Shown here: in pieces, positions 1 to 7,566 of the stretch
Numbering within the stretch: the first letter of the stretch is position 1
Layout of the letters: every line of letters starts with the position of its first letter
NCBI GenBank assembly: GCA_905371275.1
Contig: CAJPLH010000078.1
Span: forward strand, 1 to 8,148
Reading direction: 5' to 3'
DNA from: Prevotellaceae bacterium
GTDB lineage: Bacteria; Bacteroidota; Bacteroidia; Bacteroidales; Bacteroidaceae
Length of the DNA stretch: 8,148 bases
Program-made: the position numbers and the translations under genes
Notes under the pieces: generated by a model
Database searches by the model: none
Told to the model about the DNA's origin: nothing
Seen by the model: the letters and a program-made list of their open reading frames with translations, nothing else

Positions 1-756
1 GACAGCGCCGTAAAACTCCAAGTGTTTGGAGCTTACAATAATAAAACAGCAAAGTATGTCTATACCGTTCCGACACAAGGCACAGAACTTGTCGATGCTG
101 CTGCAAGCCGTTGGAAATTTCCTGAAGCTCCGCTCACTTTCAAACACAAAACGAAGGGAAAGAAAGGGGCTTATGAAGTCACTGCTGGGTCTTTGCTATT
201 GGGATTTAATCTCGTCCAAAATGCACCGCAAGGCATCAGTTCCGATGTTTGGGGACGTAACATTGATATAGAGCTTTCGCTGATGCGCTTTTCTATCATT
301 CGCAACCGTCGTCAACGCTTTTCTTTGGGTTGGAGCTATGGTTGGACGAAAGTGGCCTTGGATGGGGGTATGGCTCTCCATCTTGATAATGGTGTCACTT
401 CTGTTGGTCGTTTCGCAGATGGGCAAAACCCGATTCGTTCGGTCTTTCGCCTTAACAGACATTCTTTCCCCTTACTCTATACGCGTCAAATGGACGGAAT
501 GAGTGTAACAGTAGGTCCTGTGTTAAATCTCAATGTTCGTCCGCGCATTTACAATACTTATCTGGATACCAAAGGAACAGAGCAACAATATGCTTATAAA
601 AAAGGCATACATTTCTCTCCTGCCACAGTGTCTTTCTATGGAGAAATCAAAAAAGATTGGTTTGGTATCTTTGTGCGCTATACTCCGCAATCTATGTTTG
701 AAAAAGGGTATGGTCCCGACTTCCAAACGCTCACTGTGGGACTATCTTTCTTTTAG
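1..756 (+). CDS. Probable outer-membrane beta-barrel protein, C-terminal part (5' end outside window)
   Basis: The reading frame is open from base 1 to a TAG stop at 754-756, giving 251 visible residues. A GTG at 22 could act as a start, but the frame continues to the left edge, so the true start is almost certainly upstream. The visible part has no catalytic motif. It shows alternating polar/hydrophobic stretches rich in Tyr, Trp, Phe and Gly, as in amphipathic beta strands (for example RFSLGWSYGWTKVAL, MSVTVGPVLNLNVRP and GEIKKDWFGIFVRYTP). These are separated by polar, charged loops. The protein ends in TLTVGLSFF; a terminal aromatic residue after a beta strand is the usual C-terminal signal of outer-membrane barrels. 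A barrel or porin-like protein in the outer membrane is therefore inferred. The ligand, the family and any N-terminal signal peptide cannot be judged. It is separated from the next unit by a strong terminator, so it is probably functionally unrelated to the nucleotide genes downstream. Confidence 0.65.
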   Translation, partial: DSAVKLQVFGAYNNKTAKYVYTVPTQGTELVDAAASRWKFPEAPLTFKHKTKGKKGAYEVTAGSLLLGFNLVQNAPQGISSDVWGRNIDIELSLMRFSIIRNRRQRFSLGWSYGWTKVALDGGMALHLDNGVTSVGRFADGQNPIRSVFRLNRHSFPLLYTRQMDGMSVTVGPVLNLNVRPRIYNTYLDTKGTEQQYAYKKGIHFSPATVSFYGEIKKDWFGIFVRYTPQSMFEKGYGPDFQTLTVGLSFF

Positions 757-809
757 TCGTTTGTTTCAGACAAATCTCTATTAGATAAACTACGCTACTT
801 ATTTATTGC

Positions 810-860
810 AGAGTGCTTTCTATGCAAAGGTGAAAATCTTTAATAGAAAGCACTCTTTTT
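810..860 (+). terminator. Intrinsic terminator of the outer-membrane protein gene
   Basis: A perfect 14-bp inverted repeat (AGAGTGCTTTCTAT at 810-823 and its complement at 843-856) is followed directly by a T run (856-860). The 19-nt loop can pair further (AAAG 826-829 with CTTT 838-841). The T run lies only on the + side, so it terminates rightward transcription, about 55 bp after the stop codon of the barrel gene. It lies inside the open frame that runs upstream of purF, which argues that this part of that frame is not translated. Confidence 0.9.
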
Positions 861-955
861 GTTGGACTATTCTCGACTTCTTGGTATTCCAAGGTGACAA
901 AATAGTAAATAAGATGCAAAAAAACAGAGAGAAAGCGAGAAACGAGCAAGCACTT

Positions 956-988
956 TCTGCGATAACTCAAAATAAAGTAGTAACTTTG
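956..988 (+). promoter_or_regulatory. Bacteroides-type promoter for the purF-carA-carB unit
   Basis: TAACTTTG at 981-988 matches the Bacteroidota -7 consensus TAnnTTTG exactly. A 3-of-4 match to the -33 TTTG element (TCTG, 956-959) lies 21 nt upstream of it, within the usual 19-21 nt spacing. Transcription would begin roughly 6-8 nt after 988, leaving a leader of about 25 nt before the ATG at 1019. The site lies after the upstream terminator, as expected for the start of a new transcription unit. The -7 match is seen directly; promoter activity is inferred. Confidence 0.7.
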
Positions 989-1018
989 CCAACAAAGAAA
1001 CTGAACACAGCAATTCTG

Positions 1019-2938
1019 ATGGAACAAATCAAGCACGAATGTGGTGTGGCAATGGTTAGATTGCTCCAGCCCCTCAGCTATTATAAAGAGAAGTACGGAA
1101 CTTGGATGTACGGTCTCAATAAACTCTATCTTATGATGGAGAAACAACATAACCGAGGTCAGGAAGCCGCGGGACTTGCTGCGTTAAAGCTCCAAGCGCA
1201 ACCTGGAGAAGAATTTATGTTTCGTGAACGAGCGCAAGGCAACACTGCAATCCAACAGATTTTCTCTGCTGTTCATTCCAAATTCTCTGCTTTTTCTCAA
1301 GAACAACTTGCCGATGTCGATTTCGCTGGCAAGAATATCCCCTTTGCGGGGGAAATTTATATGGGCCACCTCCGGTATTCTACAACCGGCAAGAGTGGCC
1401 TTTCGTATGTCCATCCCTTTTTACGGAGAAACAATTGGCGCGCCAAAAACCTTTGTTTGTGCGCCAATTTCAATATGACCAATGTGCCCGAGATTTTTCA
1501 GCATATTGCAGTAAAAGGACAACATCCACGAATGTTGAGCGACACGTATCTCTTGTTAGAGCAACTCGGGCATCGTCTTGACCGCGAGGCAGAACGAAAC
1601 TTTGCAGCGGCAGAAGCACAAGGATTGGCCGATCTCGAAATCACGGAATACATTGAGCGCCATATCGATGTGGCTAACATTCTTCGAGAGTCTGCTCCCG
1701 TTTGGGATGGTGGTTATGTGGTGTGTGGCATCACAGGAAGTGGCGAAACTTTTGTGCTTCGCGATCCTTGGGGCATTCGTCCTGCTTTCTACTATAAGAG
1801 TGATGAAGTCTTTGCTTTGGCAAGTGAGCGTCCGGTGTTGCAAACCACTTTTGGCATAGAAGCTGAAGACGTGGTGGAACTACAGCCTGGACAGGCCATA
1901 ATGACCAATCGTGAAGGCGAAATGCGCATCGAACAAATACTTCCTGCGCAGAAACTAGCAGCTTGTTCTTTTGAGCGTGTGTATTTCAGTCGTGGTTCTG
2001 ACTTAGACATCTACCAAGAACGCAAAGCGATGGGACGCCGTTTGGTGCCTTCCATCTTGAAAGCCATCAACTATGAAGTAGACGACACTGTTTTCTCTTA
2101 TATTCCCAATACAGCAGAAGCAGCTTACTATGGTCTTTGTCAAGGTTTTGAAGAATATCTCAATCAGCAAAAGACGCAAGAAATTACAGCGTTGCTCAAA
2201 GATCCAGCCTATAATTCAGAAGCTAGTAAAACTGCGTTGGAGAATCGCATAGCCACGGTGCTCTCGCGCCACATTCGCGCAGAAAAAGTGGCTTGGAAAG
2301 ACATCAAAATGCGTACTTTTATCGCTGAAGGCAATTCTCGCAACGATCTTGCAGCGCACGTTTACGACATCACCTACGGAAGTGTCAAGCCAGAGGTGGA
2401 TAATCTTGTAGTTATCGATGATAGCATTGTGCGCGGCACCACTTTGCGTGAAAGCATTTTGCGCATTCTCGATCGTTTGCACCCCAAACGCATCGTGATT
2501 GTCAGCAGTTCTCCACAAGTGCGCTACCCAGACTATTATGGCATCGATATGGCTAATATGAACGAATTCATTGCTTTCCGTGCTGCCATAGCGTTGCACG
2601 AAGAGCGCGGAACAATGAGTTTGCTCACTGACATCTATCGTCGCTGCAAAGCGCAAGAAGATTTTCCCAAAGAAGAAGTGGTCAATTATGTTCGCGAACT
2701 CTATGCGCCTTTCTCTGAAGCAGAAATCAATGAGAAAATGATTGAACTTCTGCGCCCCGCAGGCGTGAACACTGAGATCCATATGGTCTATCTTAGCATC
2801 GAAGATTTGCACAAAGCGTGTCCCAACAGTCCTGGTGACTGGTATTTCAGTGGCTACTATCCGACACCTGGAGGTAACAAATGCGTCAATGCAGCCTTCA
2901 TCCGTTATATGGAATCGCATCAAGACAAATTGCTTTAG
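1019..2938 (+). CDS. purF: Glutamine phosphoribosylpyrophosphate amidotransferase (amidophosphoribosyltransferase), long Bacteroidota form
   Basis: This cytoplasmic enzyme transfers glutamine amide nitrogen to PRPP to make 5-phosphoribosylamine, the first committed step of purine synthesis. The 639-residue protein has two domains. The N-terminal class II (Ntn) glutaminase has Cys8 as the likely nucleophile (HECGV), RGQEAAG at 46-52, GHLRYST at 116-122 and Asp175. The C-terminal phosphoribosyltransferase has FVLRDPWGIRP (245-255), FERVYFSRGSD (318-328), IPNTAEAA (362-369) and the PRPP loop VVIDDSIVRGTT (464-475, with Asp467/Asp468). The ATG at 1019 is chosen because it follows the promoter, puts Cys8 close to the N-terminus (Ntn enzymes need it exposed after removal of a short propeptide), and the frame farther upstream crosses a terminator and the promoter. 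It is longer than the ~470-505 residues of E. coli or Bacillus PurF; extra sequence lies around 375-430 and in the C-terminal ~80 residues. NFN (150-152) replaces the usual NGN of the oxyanion hole. carA follows after 107 bp. Assignment to the family is firm; whether it is the cell's only PurF is unknown. Confidence 0.85.
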   Translation: MEQIKHECGVAMVRLLQPLSYYKEKYGTWMYGLNKLYLMMEKQHNRGQEAAGLAALKLQAQPGEEFMFRERAQGNTAIQQIFSAVHSKFSAFSQEQLADVDFAGKNIPFAGEIYMGHLRYSTTGKSGLSYVHPFLRRNNWRAKNLCLCANFNMTNVPEIFQHIAVKGQHPRMLSDTYLLLEQLGHRLDREAERNFAAAEAQGLADLEITEYIERHIDVANILRESAPVWDGGYVVCGITGSGETFVLRDPWGIRPAFYYKSDEVFALASERPVLQTTFGIEAEDVVELQPGQAIMTNREGEMRIEQILPAQKLAACSFERVYFSRGSDLDIYQERKAMGRRLVPSILKAINYEVDDTVFSYIPNTAEAAYYGLCQGFEEYLNQQKTQEITALLKDPAYNSEASKTALENRIATVLSRHIRAEKVAWKDIKMRTFIAEGNSRNDLAAHVYDITYGSVKPEVDNLVVIDDSIVRGTTLRESILRILDRLHPKRIVIVSSSPQVRYPDYYGIDMANMNEFIAFRAAIALHEERGTMSLLTDIYRRCKAQEDFPKEEVVNYVRELYAPFSEAEINEKMIELLRPAGVNTEIHMVYLSIEDLHKACPNSPGDWYFSGYYPTPGGNKCVNAAFIRYMESHQDKLL

Positions 2939-2984
2939 TTCTTAAGAGCCTTCCAGGTACAACACAAATTGCACATTATATAAA

Positions 2985-3020
2985 TAGGAGTCCTTGCAAA
3001 AAGGACATACGTAACTCCTA
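2985..3020 (+). other. Hairpin in the purF-carA gap (carA leader)
   Basis: Within the 107-bp gap, TAGGAGT (2985-2991) pairs with ACTCCTA (3014-3020). Inside it CCTT (2992-2995) pairs with AAGG (3001-3004) around a GCAAA loop. Nine bases (3005-3013) bulge on the 3' side. No T run follows, so it is not an ordinary terminator. It could stabilise or process the mRNA between purF and carA, or be part of a regulatory leader. I see no TAnnTTTG promoter in this gap. The pairing is seen directly; a function is not shown. Confidence 0.4.
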
Positions 3021-3045
3021 ATTCATCTTTCTACTTACATCAACA

Positions 3046-4137
3046 ATGCGAAAAGTAACTCTTTTGCTCAGCGATGGCACCCAATTTCACGGTGAAAGTT
3101 TCGGCTATGAAGCTCCCGTTGCTGGAGAAGTTGTCTTCAACACGGCTATGATGGGTTATCCCGAAAGTCTTACCGACCCTTCTTATGCTGGACAGCTTAT
3201 GGTGCTCACCTATCCTTTGGTCGGCAACTATGGTGTTCCTCCTTTCACCTTCGAGGAAAACGGACTTGCCACTTTTATGGAAAGCGAAAAAATCCACGCG
3301 AGTGCCATCATCGTGAGTGATTACAGTGAAAATTTCTCTCACTGGAATGCACAAGAAAGCCTTGCAGAATGGCTGAAGCGTGAGAAAGTGCCTGGCATCA
3401 CGGGCATCGACACACGCGAACTCACCAAGGTGCTCCGCGAACACGGAGTGATGATGGGCAAAATTCTCTTCGATGATATGCCCAATGAAGTTCCTGAAGC
3501 AGAATATGAGGGAGTAAACTTTGTTGCCAAGGTGAGCTGCAAGGAGGTGATTCGCTATGCTCCTACCAATGGTGAGAAAAATGCACCGAAGGTTGTCTTA
3601 GTAGACTGCGGCGTAAAGCACAACATCATTCGCAACCTCATCAATCGTGGTGTAGAAGTTATTCGTGTGCCCTGGGATTATGACTTCAATCAACTAGAAT
3701 TCGATGGTCTTTTCCTCGCCAATGGTCCTGGTGACCCCGACACTTGTGCCGTAACCGTTGGACACATTCGCGCTTTCCTCGAAAACCCACAAGTGCGTCC
3801 TTGCATGGGCATTTGCATGGGCAACCAATTGCTTTCCAAAGCAGCAGGTGCCACTATTTATAAGTTGAAATACGGCAATCGTTCGCACAATCAACCCGTG
3901 CGCATGGTGGGAACAAATCGTTGCTTCATCACCTCGCAAAACCACGGTTATGCAGTCAAAACCGATACGTTGTCTGAAGGCTGGGAACCTTATTTCGTAA
4001 ATATGAACGACGGTTCCAACGAAGGTGTGCGACACACTGTTCATCCTTGGTTTTCTGCGCAATTTCACCCCGAAGCATGCAGCGGTCCTGTCGATACAGA
4101 ATTCCTTTTCGAAGATTTCGTAAACCTTCTCAAATAA
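3046..4137 (+). CDS. carA: Carbamoyl-phosphate synthase, small (glutaminase) subunit
   Basis: CarA hydrolyses glutamine and channels the ammonia to CarB for carbamoyl phosphate synthesis, the entry to pyrimidines and arginine. The 363-residue length is normal for the family. The N-terminal domain (about 1-150) has FNTAMMGYPESLTDPSY (31-47), GNYGVP (60-65) and GITGIDTRELTKVLREHG (117-134). The class I glutaminase domain follows (about 190-363), with GLFLANGPGDP (221-231), the nucleophile Cys257 in GICMGNQLL (255-263), SQNHGYAV (307-314) and the His341/Glu343 pair in QFHPEA (339-344). All three catalytic residues are present, so it should use glutamine. The C-terminal half (YGNRSHNQPV, NDGSNEG, GPVDTEFLFEDF) looks more like the glutaminase region of animal CAD/CPS1 than E. 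coli CarA, judged from memory. The ATG at 3046 begins a standard CarA N-terminus. The stop lies 7 bp before carB, so the two are certainly co-transcribed. Confidence 0.95.
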   Translation: MRKVTLLLSDGTQFHGESFGYEAPVAGEVVFNTAMMGYPESLTDPSYAGQLMVLTYPLVGNYGVPPFTFEENGLATFMESEKIHASAIIVSDYSENFSHWNAQESLAEWLKREKVPGITGIDTRELTKVLREHGVMMGKILFDDMPNEVPEAEYEGVNFVAKVSCKEVIRYAPTNGEKNAPKVVLVDCGVKHNIIRNLINRGVEVIRVPWDYDFNQLEFDGLFLANGPGDPDTCAVTVGHIRAFLENPQVRPCMGICMGNQLLSKAAGATIYKLKYGNRSHNQPVRMVGTNRCFITSQNHGYAVKTDTLSEGWEPYFVNMNDGSNEGVRHTVHPWFSAQFHPEACSGPVDTEFLFEDFVNLLK

Positions 4138-4144
4138 TCCCATC

Positions 4145-7100
4145 ATGATTGATCCTAGCATTAAGAAAGTTCTCCTCCTCGGTTCTGGCGCACTCAAGAT
4201 TGGTGAGGCCGGAGAGTTCGACTATTCTGGTAGCCAAGCTCTGAAAGCCCTCAAAGAAGAAGGCATCGAGACTGTTCTCATCAACCCAAATATCGCCACT
4301 GTCCAGACATCTGAAGGCGTGGCCGACCAAATTTACTTCCTTCCTGTCACTCCCTATTTCATCGAGAGAGTGATTGAGAAGGAACGTCCACAAGGTATTA
4401 TGCTTGCATTTGGTGGACAAACAGCACTCAACTGCGGTGTTGAGCTCTACCAAAGTGGTGTGTTGGAAAAATACAATCTCCAAGTGCTTGGCACTCCCGT
4501 GCAGTCCATCATGGACACTGAAGACCGCGAACTCTTTGTCAAGAAACTCGATGAGATTGATGTAAAAACCATCAAGAGTGAAGCCGTAAACAACATTGAA
4601 GATGCACGACGCGCTGCAAAGACTTTGGGATATCCTGTCATCATTCGTGCGGCTTATGCCCTCGGTGGACTGGGTTCTGGTTTCTGCGACAACGAAGAAG
4701 AACTCAATAAACTTGCCGAAAAGGCTTTCTCTTTCTCTCCCCAAGTGCTCGTGGAAAAGAGTCTCAAAGGTTGGAAAGAAGTAGAATATGAAGTTGTCCG
4801 CGACCGTTTCGACAACTGTATCACGGTCTGCAACATGGAAAACTTCGACCCTCTGGGCATCCACACAGGAGAATCCATCGTCATTGCGCCTTCTCAAACG
4901 CTCACCAACAGCGAGTACCACAAACTGCGTGAACTATCTATCCGCATCGTGCGCCACGTGGGCATTGTCGGTGAGTGTAACGTGCAATATGCTTTCGACC
5001 CCGAAAGTGAAGACTACCGCGTCATCGAAGTCAATGCACGACTTAGCCGCAGTTCTGCTCTTGCTTCAAAAGCTACCGGCTATCCACTTGCTTTTGTAGC
5101 TGCCAAGTTGGGACTGGGTTATGGCTTGTTTGACCTCAAAAACTCTGTGACCAAAACCACCTCGGCCTTCTTTGAACCTGCGCTTGACTATGTGGTCTGC
5201 AAAATCCCTCGTTGGGATTTAGGAAAATTCCGCGGTGTAGACCGTGAATTGGGTAGCTCTATGAAATCCGTGGGTGAAGTGATGGCCATCGGTCGCACCT
5301 TTGAAGAAGTCATTCAGAAAGGTTTGCGTATGATTGGTCAAGGTATGCACGGCTTTGTGGAAAACCGCGCTTTGGAATTGGACGACGTGGAAGCTGCCTT
5401 GAAAGCGCCAACCGATAAACGTATTTTCGTCATCGAAAAAGCTTTCCAACAAGGTTACACCATTGAACAAATCCATCAACTCACGAAGATTGATTTGTGG
5501 TTCCTCAAAAAGCTCTACAACATCTATGAAACCAGTCTAGCGTTGCACGCTTGCGGCAACATCAACACGCTCGACACTTCATTGTTGGCTAAGGCCAAAC
5601 GTCAAGGTTTCACTGACTTCCAGGTTGCTCGTGCGCTGGGTATGGAGCAAGACATGGACATTGAACGTGCCACTCTCCTGGTGAGAGAACATCGCAAACG
5701 TGCTGGCATCGTGCCCTTCGTGAAACAAATTGACACACTTGCTGCAGAATATCCCGCGCAAACCAATTATCTCTATCTCACCTATAGTGGGGTGGCACAC
5801 GACATCCGATTCGAAAACGACAAACGCTCTGTTGTTGTGCTCGGCTCTGGTGCGTATCGCATTGGTTCTTCTGTTGAATTTGACTGGTGTGGCGTACAGG
5901 CACTCAATACGATTCGCAAGGAAGGCTATCGCTCTGTGATGATCAACTACAATCCTGAGACAGTGTCTACGGATTATGATATGTGCGACCGTCTTTACTT
6001 TGACGAATTGACCTTTGAACGCGTGCTCGACATTCTCGACCTCGAAGCTCCTTACGGAGTTGTCGTTAGCACCGGTGGTCAAATTCCTAATAACTTGGCT
6101 CTCCGTCTTGACGAACAGCGTGTTCCCATCCTTGGCACCCAAGCCAAAGACATTGACAATGCAGAAGACCGCGAAAAGTTCTCTGCTATGCTCAATAGAA
6201 TTGGAGTAGACCAACCTGCTTGGAGCGCGCTCACTTCGATGGACGACATCAATGCCTTCATCAAAGAAGTGGGCTTCCCTGTTTTGGTGCGTCCTAGTTA
6301 CGTGCTTTCAGGGGCTGCAATGAATGTTTGCCACAACCAAGAAGATTTGGAACGCTTCCTCACCATGGCAGCTAACGTGAGCAAGAAGCATCCAGTTGTT
6401 GTTTCGCAGTTCTTGCAACACGCTAAGGAAGTGGAAATGGATGCTGTAGCCAAAAATGGCGAAATCATTGCTTATGCCATTTCCGAACACGTGGAGTTTG
6501 CTGGTGTTCACTCTGGTGACGCTACCATTCAGTTCCCTCCGCAAAAATTGTATGTTGAGACAGCGCGTCGCATCAAGAAGATTTCCAAGCAAATTGCACG
6601 CGAACTTAACATCTCTGGACCTTTCAACATTCAGTTCCTTGCGAGAGAAAACGACATCAAAGTCATTGAGTGCAACCTCCGTGCGTCACGTTCTTTCCCC
6701 TTCGTCAGCAAGGTTCTCAAAATCAATCTCATCGAACTCGCTACGCGTGTGATGTTGGGGCTTCCTGTTGAGAAACCCTCAAAATCTCTCTTCGATTTGG
6801 ACTATGTGGGTGTCAAAGCCTCACAATTCTCCTTCAATCGCTTGCAAAAAGCCGACCCAGTCTTGGGCGTAGACATGGCTTCTACGGGTGAAGTGGGATG
6901 CTTGGGAGAAAATGCCAATTCAGCATTGCTCAAGAGTTTGTTGTCTGTTGGTCTTCGCATTCCCAAGAAGAATGTACTCCTCTCCACGGGTAGTGGTAAG
7001 AACAAAGCCGATATGCTCGATGCGGCTCAGCGTTTGGCCAACCACGGCTATTGCATTTATGCCACCGAAGGCACATCGCGCTATCTCTCTGAGAACGGCA

Positions 7101-7396
7101 TCCCCAGTGTGCGAGTGCTTTGGCCTAGCGAAGTCGAAGCTCTATCAGAAGGAAGTCCAGAAGCGAAATTACCTCGTGCTCTAGACTTGCTTCGTGAGAA
7201 AAAGATAGAAATGGTGGTCAACATCCACAAGAACTTCTCTACCGGAGAATTGACCAACGGCTATAAGATTCGCCGTGCTGCCATCGATCACAACATTCCG
7301 CTTCTCACCAACGCTCGATTGGCTTCTGCCTTCATCTATGCCTTCACCACTACTCGTGTGGAAGACCTCGAAATCAAGAGTTGGCAAGAATTCTAA
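4145..7396 (+). CDS. carB: Carbamoyl-phosphate synthase, large (synthetase) subunit, eukaryote-like
   Basis: CarB makes carbamoyl phosphate from bicarbonate, ammonia supplied by CarA, and two ATP. The 1083 residues match the family (E. coli 1073), with no truncation or frameshift. The first synthetase half starts with LLGSGALKIGEAGEFDYSGS (11-30); its ATP-grasp has GGLGSGF (174-180) and the metal-binding region IEVNARLSRS (294-303). An oligomerisation segment follows (about 400-550). The second half starts with VVLGSGAYRIGSSVEFDWC (564-582) and has NPETVSTDYD (603-612), RPSYVLSGAAMNV (716-728) and IECNLRASRSFPFVS (841-855). The MGS-like allosteric domain runs from about 939 to 1083. Many of these strings (EFDYSGSQALKALKEEGI, INPNIATVQTS, SVEFDWC, VLSGAAMNV) are those of eukaryotic CAD/CPS1 rather than E. 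coli CarB. In the allosteric domain Thr974, Thr977, Trp993 and Asn1026 are notable, and Ala892 replaces the E. coli ornithine-site Glu892. There is no Shine-Dalgarno in the 7-bp gap after carA, which is usual in this phylum. Confidence 0.96.
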   Translation: MIDPSIKKVLLLGSGALKIGEAGEFDYSGSQALKALKEEGIETVLINPNIATVQTSEGVADQIYFLPVTPYFIERVIEKERPQGIMLAFGGQTALNCGVELYQSGVLEKYNLQVLGTPVQSIMDTEDRELFVKKLDEIDVKTIKSEAVNNIEDARRAAKTLGYPVIIRAAYALGGLGSGFCDNEEELNKLAEKAFSFSPQVLVEKSLKGWKEVEYEVVRDRFDNCITVCNMENFDPLGIHTGESIVIAPSQTLTNSEYHKLRELSIRIVRHVGIVGECNVQYAFDPESEDYRVIEVNARLSRSSALASKATGYPLAFVAAKLGLGYGLFDLKNSVTKTTSAFFEPALDYVVCKIPRWDLGKFRGVDRELGSSMKSVGEVMAIGRTFEEVIQKGLRMIGQGMHGFVENRALELDDVEAALKAPTDKRIFVIEKAFQQGYTIEQIHQLTKIDLWFLKKLYNIYETSLALHACGNINTLDTSLLAKAKRQGFTDFQVARALGMEQDMDIERATLLVREHRKRAGIVPFVKQIDTLAAEYPAQTNYLYLTYSGVAHDIRFENDKRSVVVLGSGAYRIGSSVEFDWCGVQALNTIRKEGYRSVMINYNPETVSTDYDMCDRLYFDELTFERVLDILDLEAPYGVVVSTGGQIPNNLALRLDEQRVPILGTQAKDIDNAEDREKFSAMLNRIGVDQPAWSALTSMDDINAFIKEVGFPVLVRPSYVLSGAAMNVCHNQEDLERFLTMAANVSKKHPVVVSQFLQHAKEVEMDAVAKNGEIIAYAISEHVEFAGVHSGDATIQFPPQKLYVETARRIKKISKQIARELNISGPFNIQFLARENDIKVIECNLRASRSFPFVSKVLKINLIELATRVMLGLPVEKPSKSLFDLDYVGVKASQFSFNRLQKADPVLGVDMASTGEVGCLGENANSALLKSLLSVGLRIPKKNVLLSTGSGKNKADMLDAAQRLANHGYCIYATEGTSRYLSENGIPSVRVLWPSEVEALSEGSPEAKLPRALDLLREKKIEMVVNIHKNFSTGELTNGYKIRRAAIDHNIPLLTNARLASAFIYAFTTTRVEDLEIKSWQEF

Positions 7397-7442
7397 TCTC
7401 GTTGCGCTTATTCCTTTCACTGCTCTTTCCAAGTAGTTCTGC

Positions 7443-7554
7443 ATCTCTTAGAAGTGAAGTATCTCTTAGAAGTTCAGCAACTCTTTAGAAGTGTCGTATC
7501 TCCTTAGAAGTTCAGAATCTCTTTAACAACTGAGCATCTCTTTAGAAGTAGCGC
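7443..7554 (+). repeat. Six tandem copies of an 18-19 bp unit in the carB 3' UTR
   Basis: Units start at 7443, 7461, 7479, 7498, 7517 and 7536, with consensus ATCTCTTTAGAAGTNNNGC. The core CTCTTTAGAAGT is well kept except in the fifth unit (CTCTTTAACAACT). A degenerate seventh copy may lie at 7421-7442 (CTCTTTCCAAGTAGTTC). The array begins about 45 bp after the carB stop and ends 12 bp before the terminator stem, so it should be transcribed as part of the carB 3' UTR. There are no spacers between units, so it is not a CRISPR array. It could vary in copy number by slippage. Confidence 0.85.
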
Positions 7555-7566
7555 AGTATAATTCCT

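Noticed and set aside
806..1018. N-terminal extension of the PurF frame from TTG at 806 or ATG at 914
   Set aside because: The extension from 806 overlaps the terminator hairpin. Both extensions cross the promoter at 956-988 and would bury the nucleophile Cys behind more than 40 extra residues. The ATG at 1019 fits the family.
3046..4137. CarA as a glutaminase-dead, CPS1-like (ammonia-dependent) subunit
   Set aside because: The nucleophile Cys257 and the His341/Glu343 pair are all present, so glutamine use is expected despite the CPS1-like sequence around them.
4130..4921. Long reverse-strand ORF of 263 codons opposite carB, with similar ones opposite purF (2216-2923) and carB (5579-6214)
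   Set aside because: They lie wholly opposite strongly conserved enzyme genes, have no recognisable domain, and are expected by-products of the codon use on the + strand.
7443..7554. CRISPR array
   Set aside because: The 18-19 bp units are directly adjacent, with no unique spacers of 30 bp or so, and no cas genes are present.
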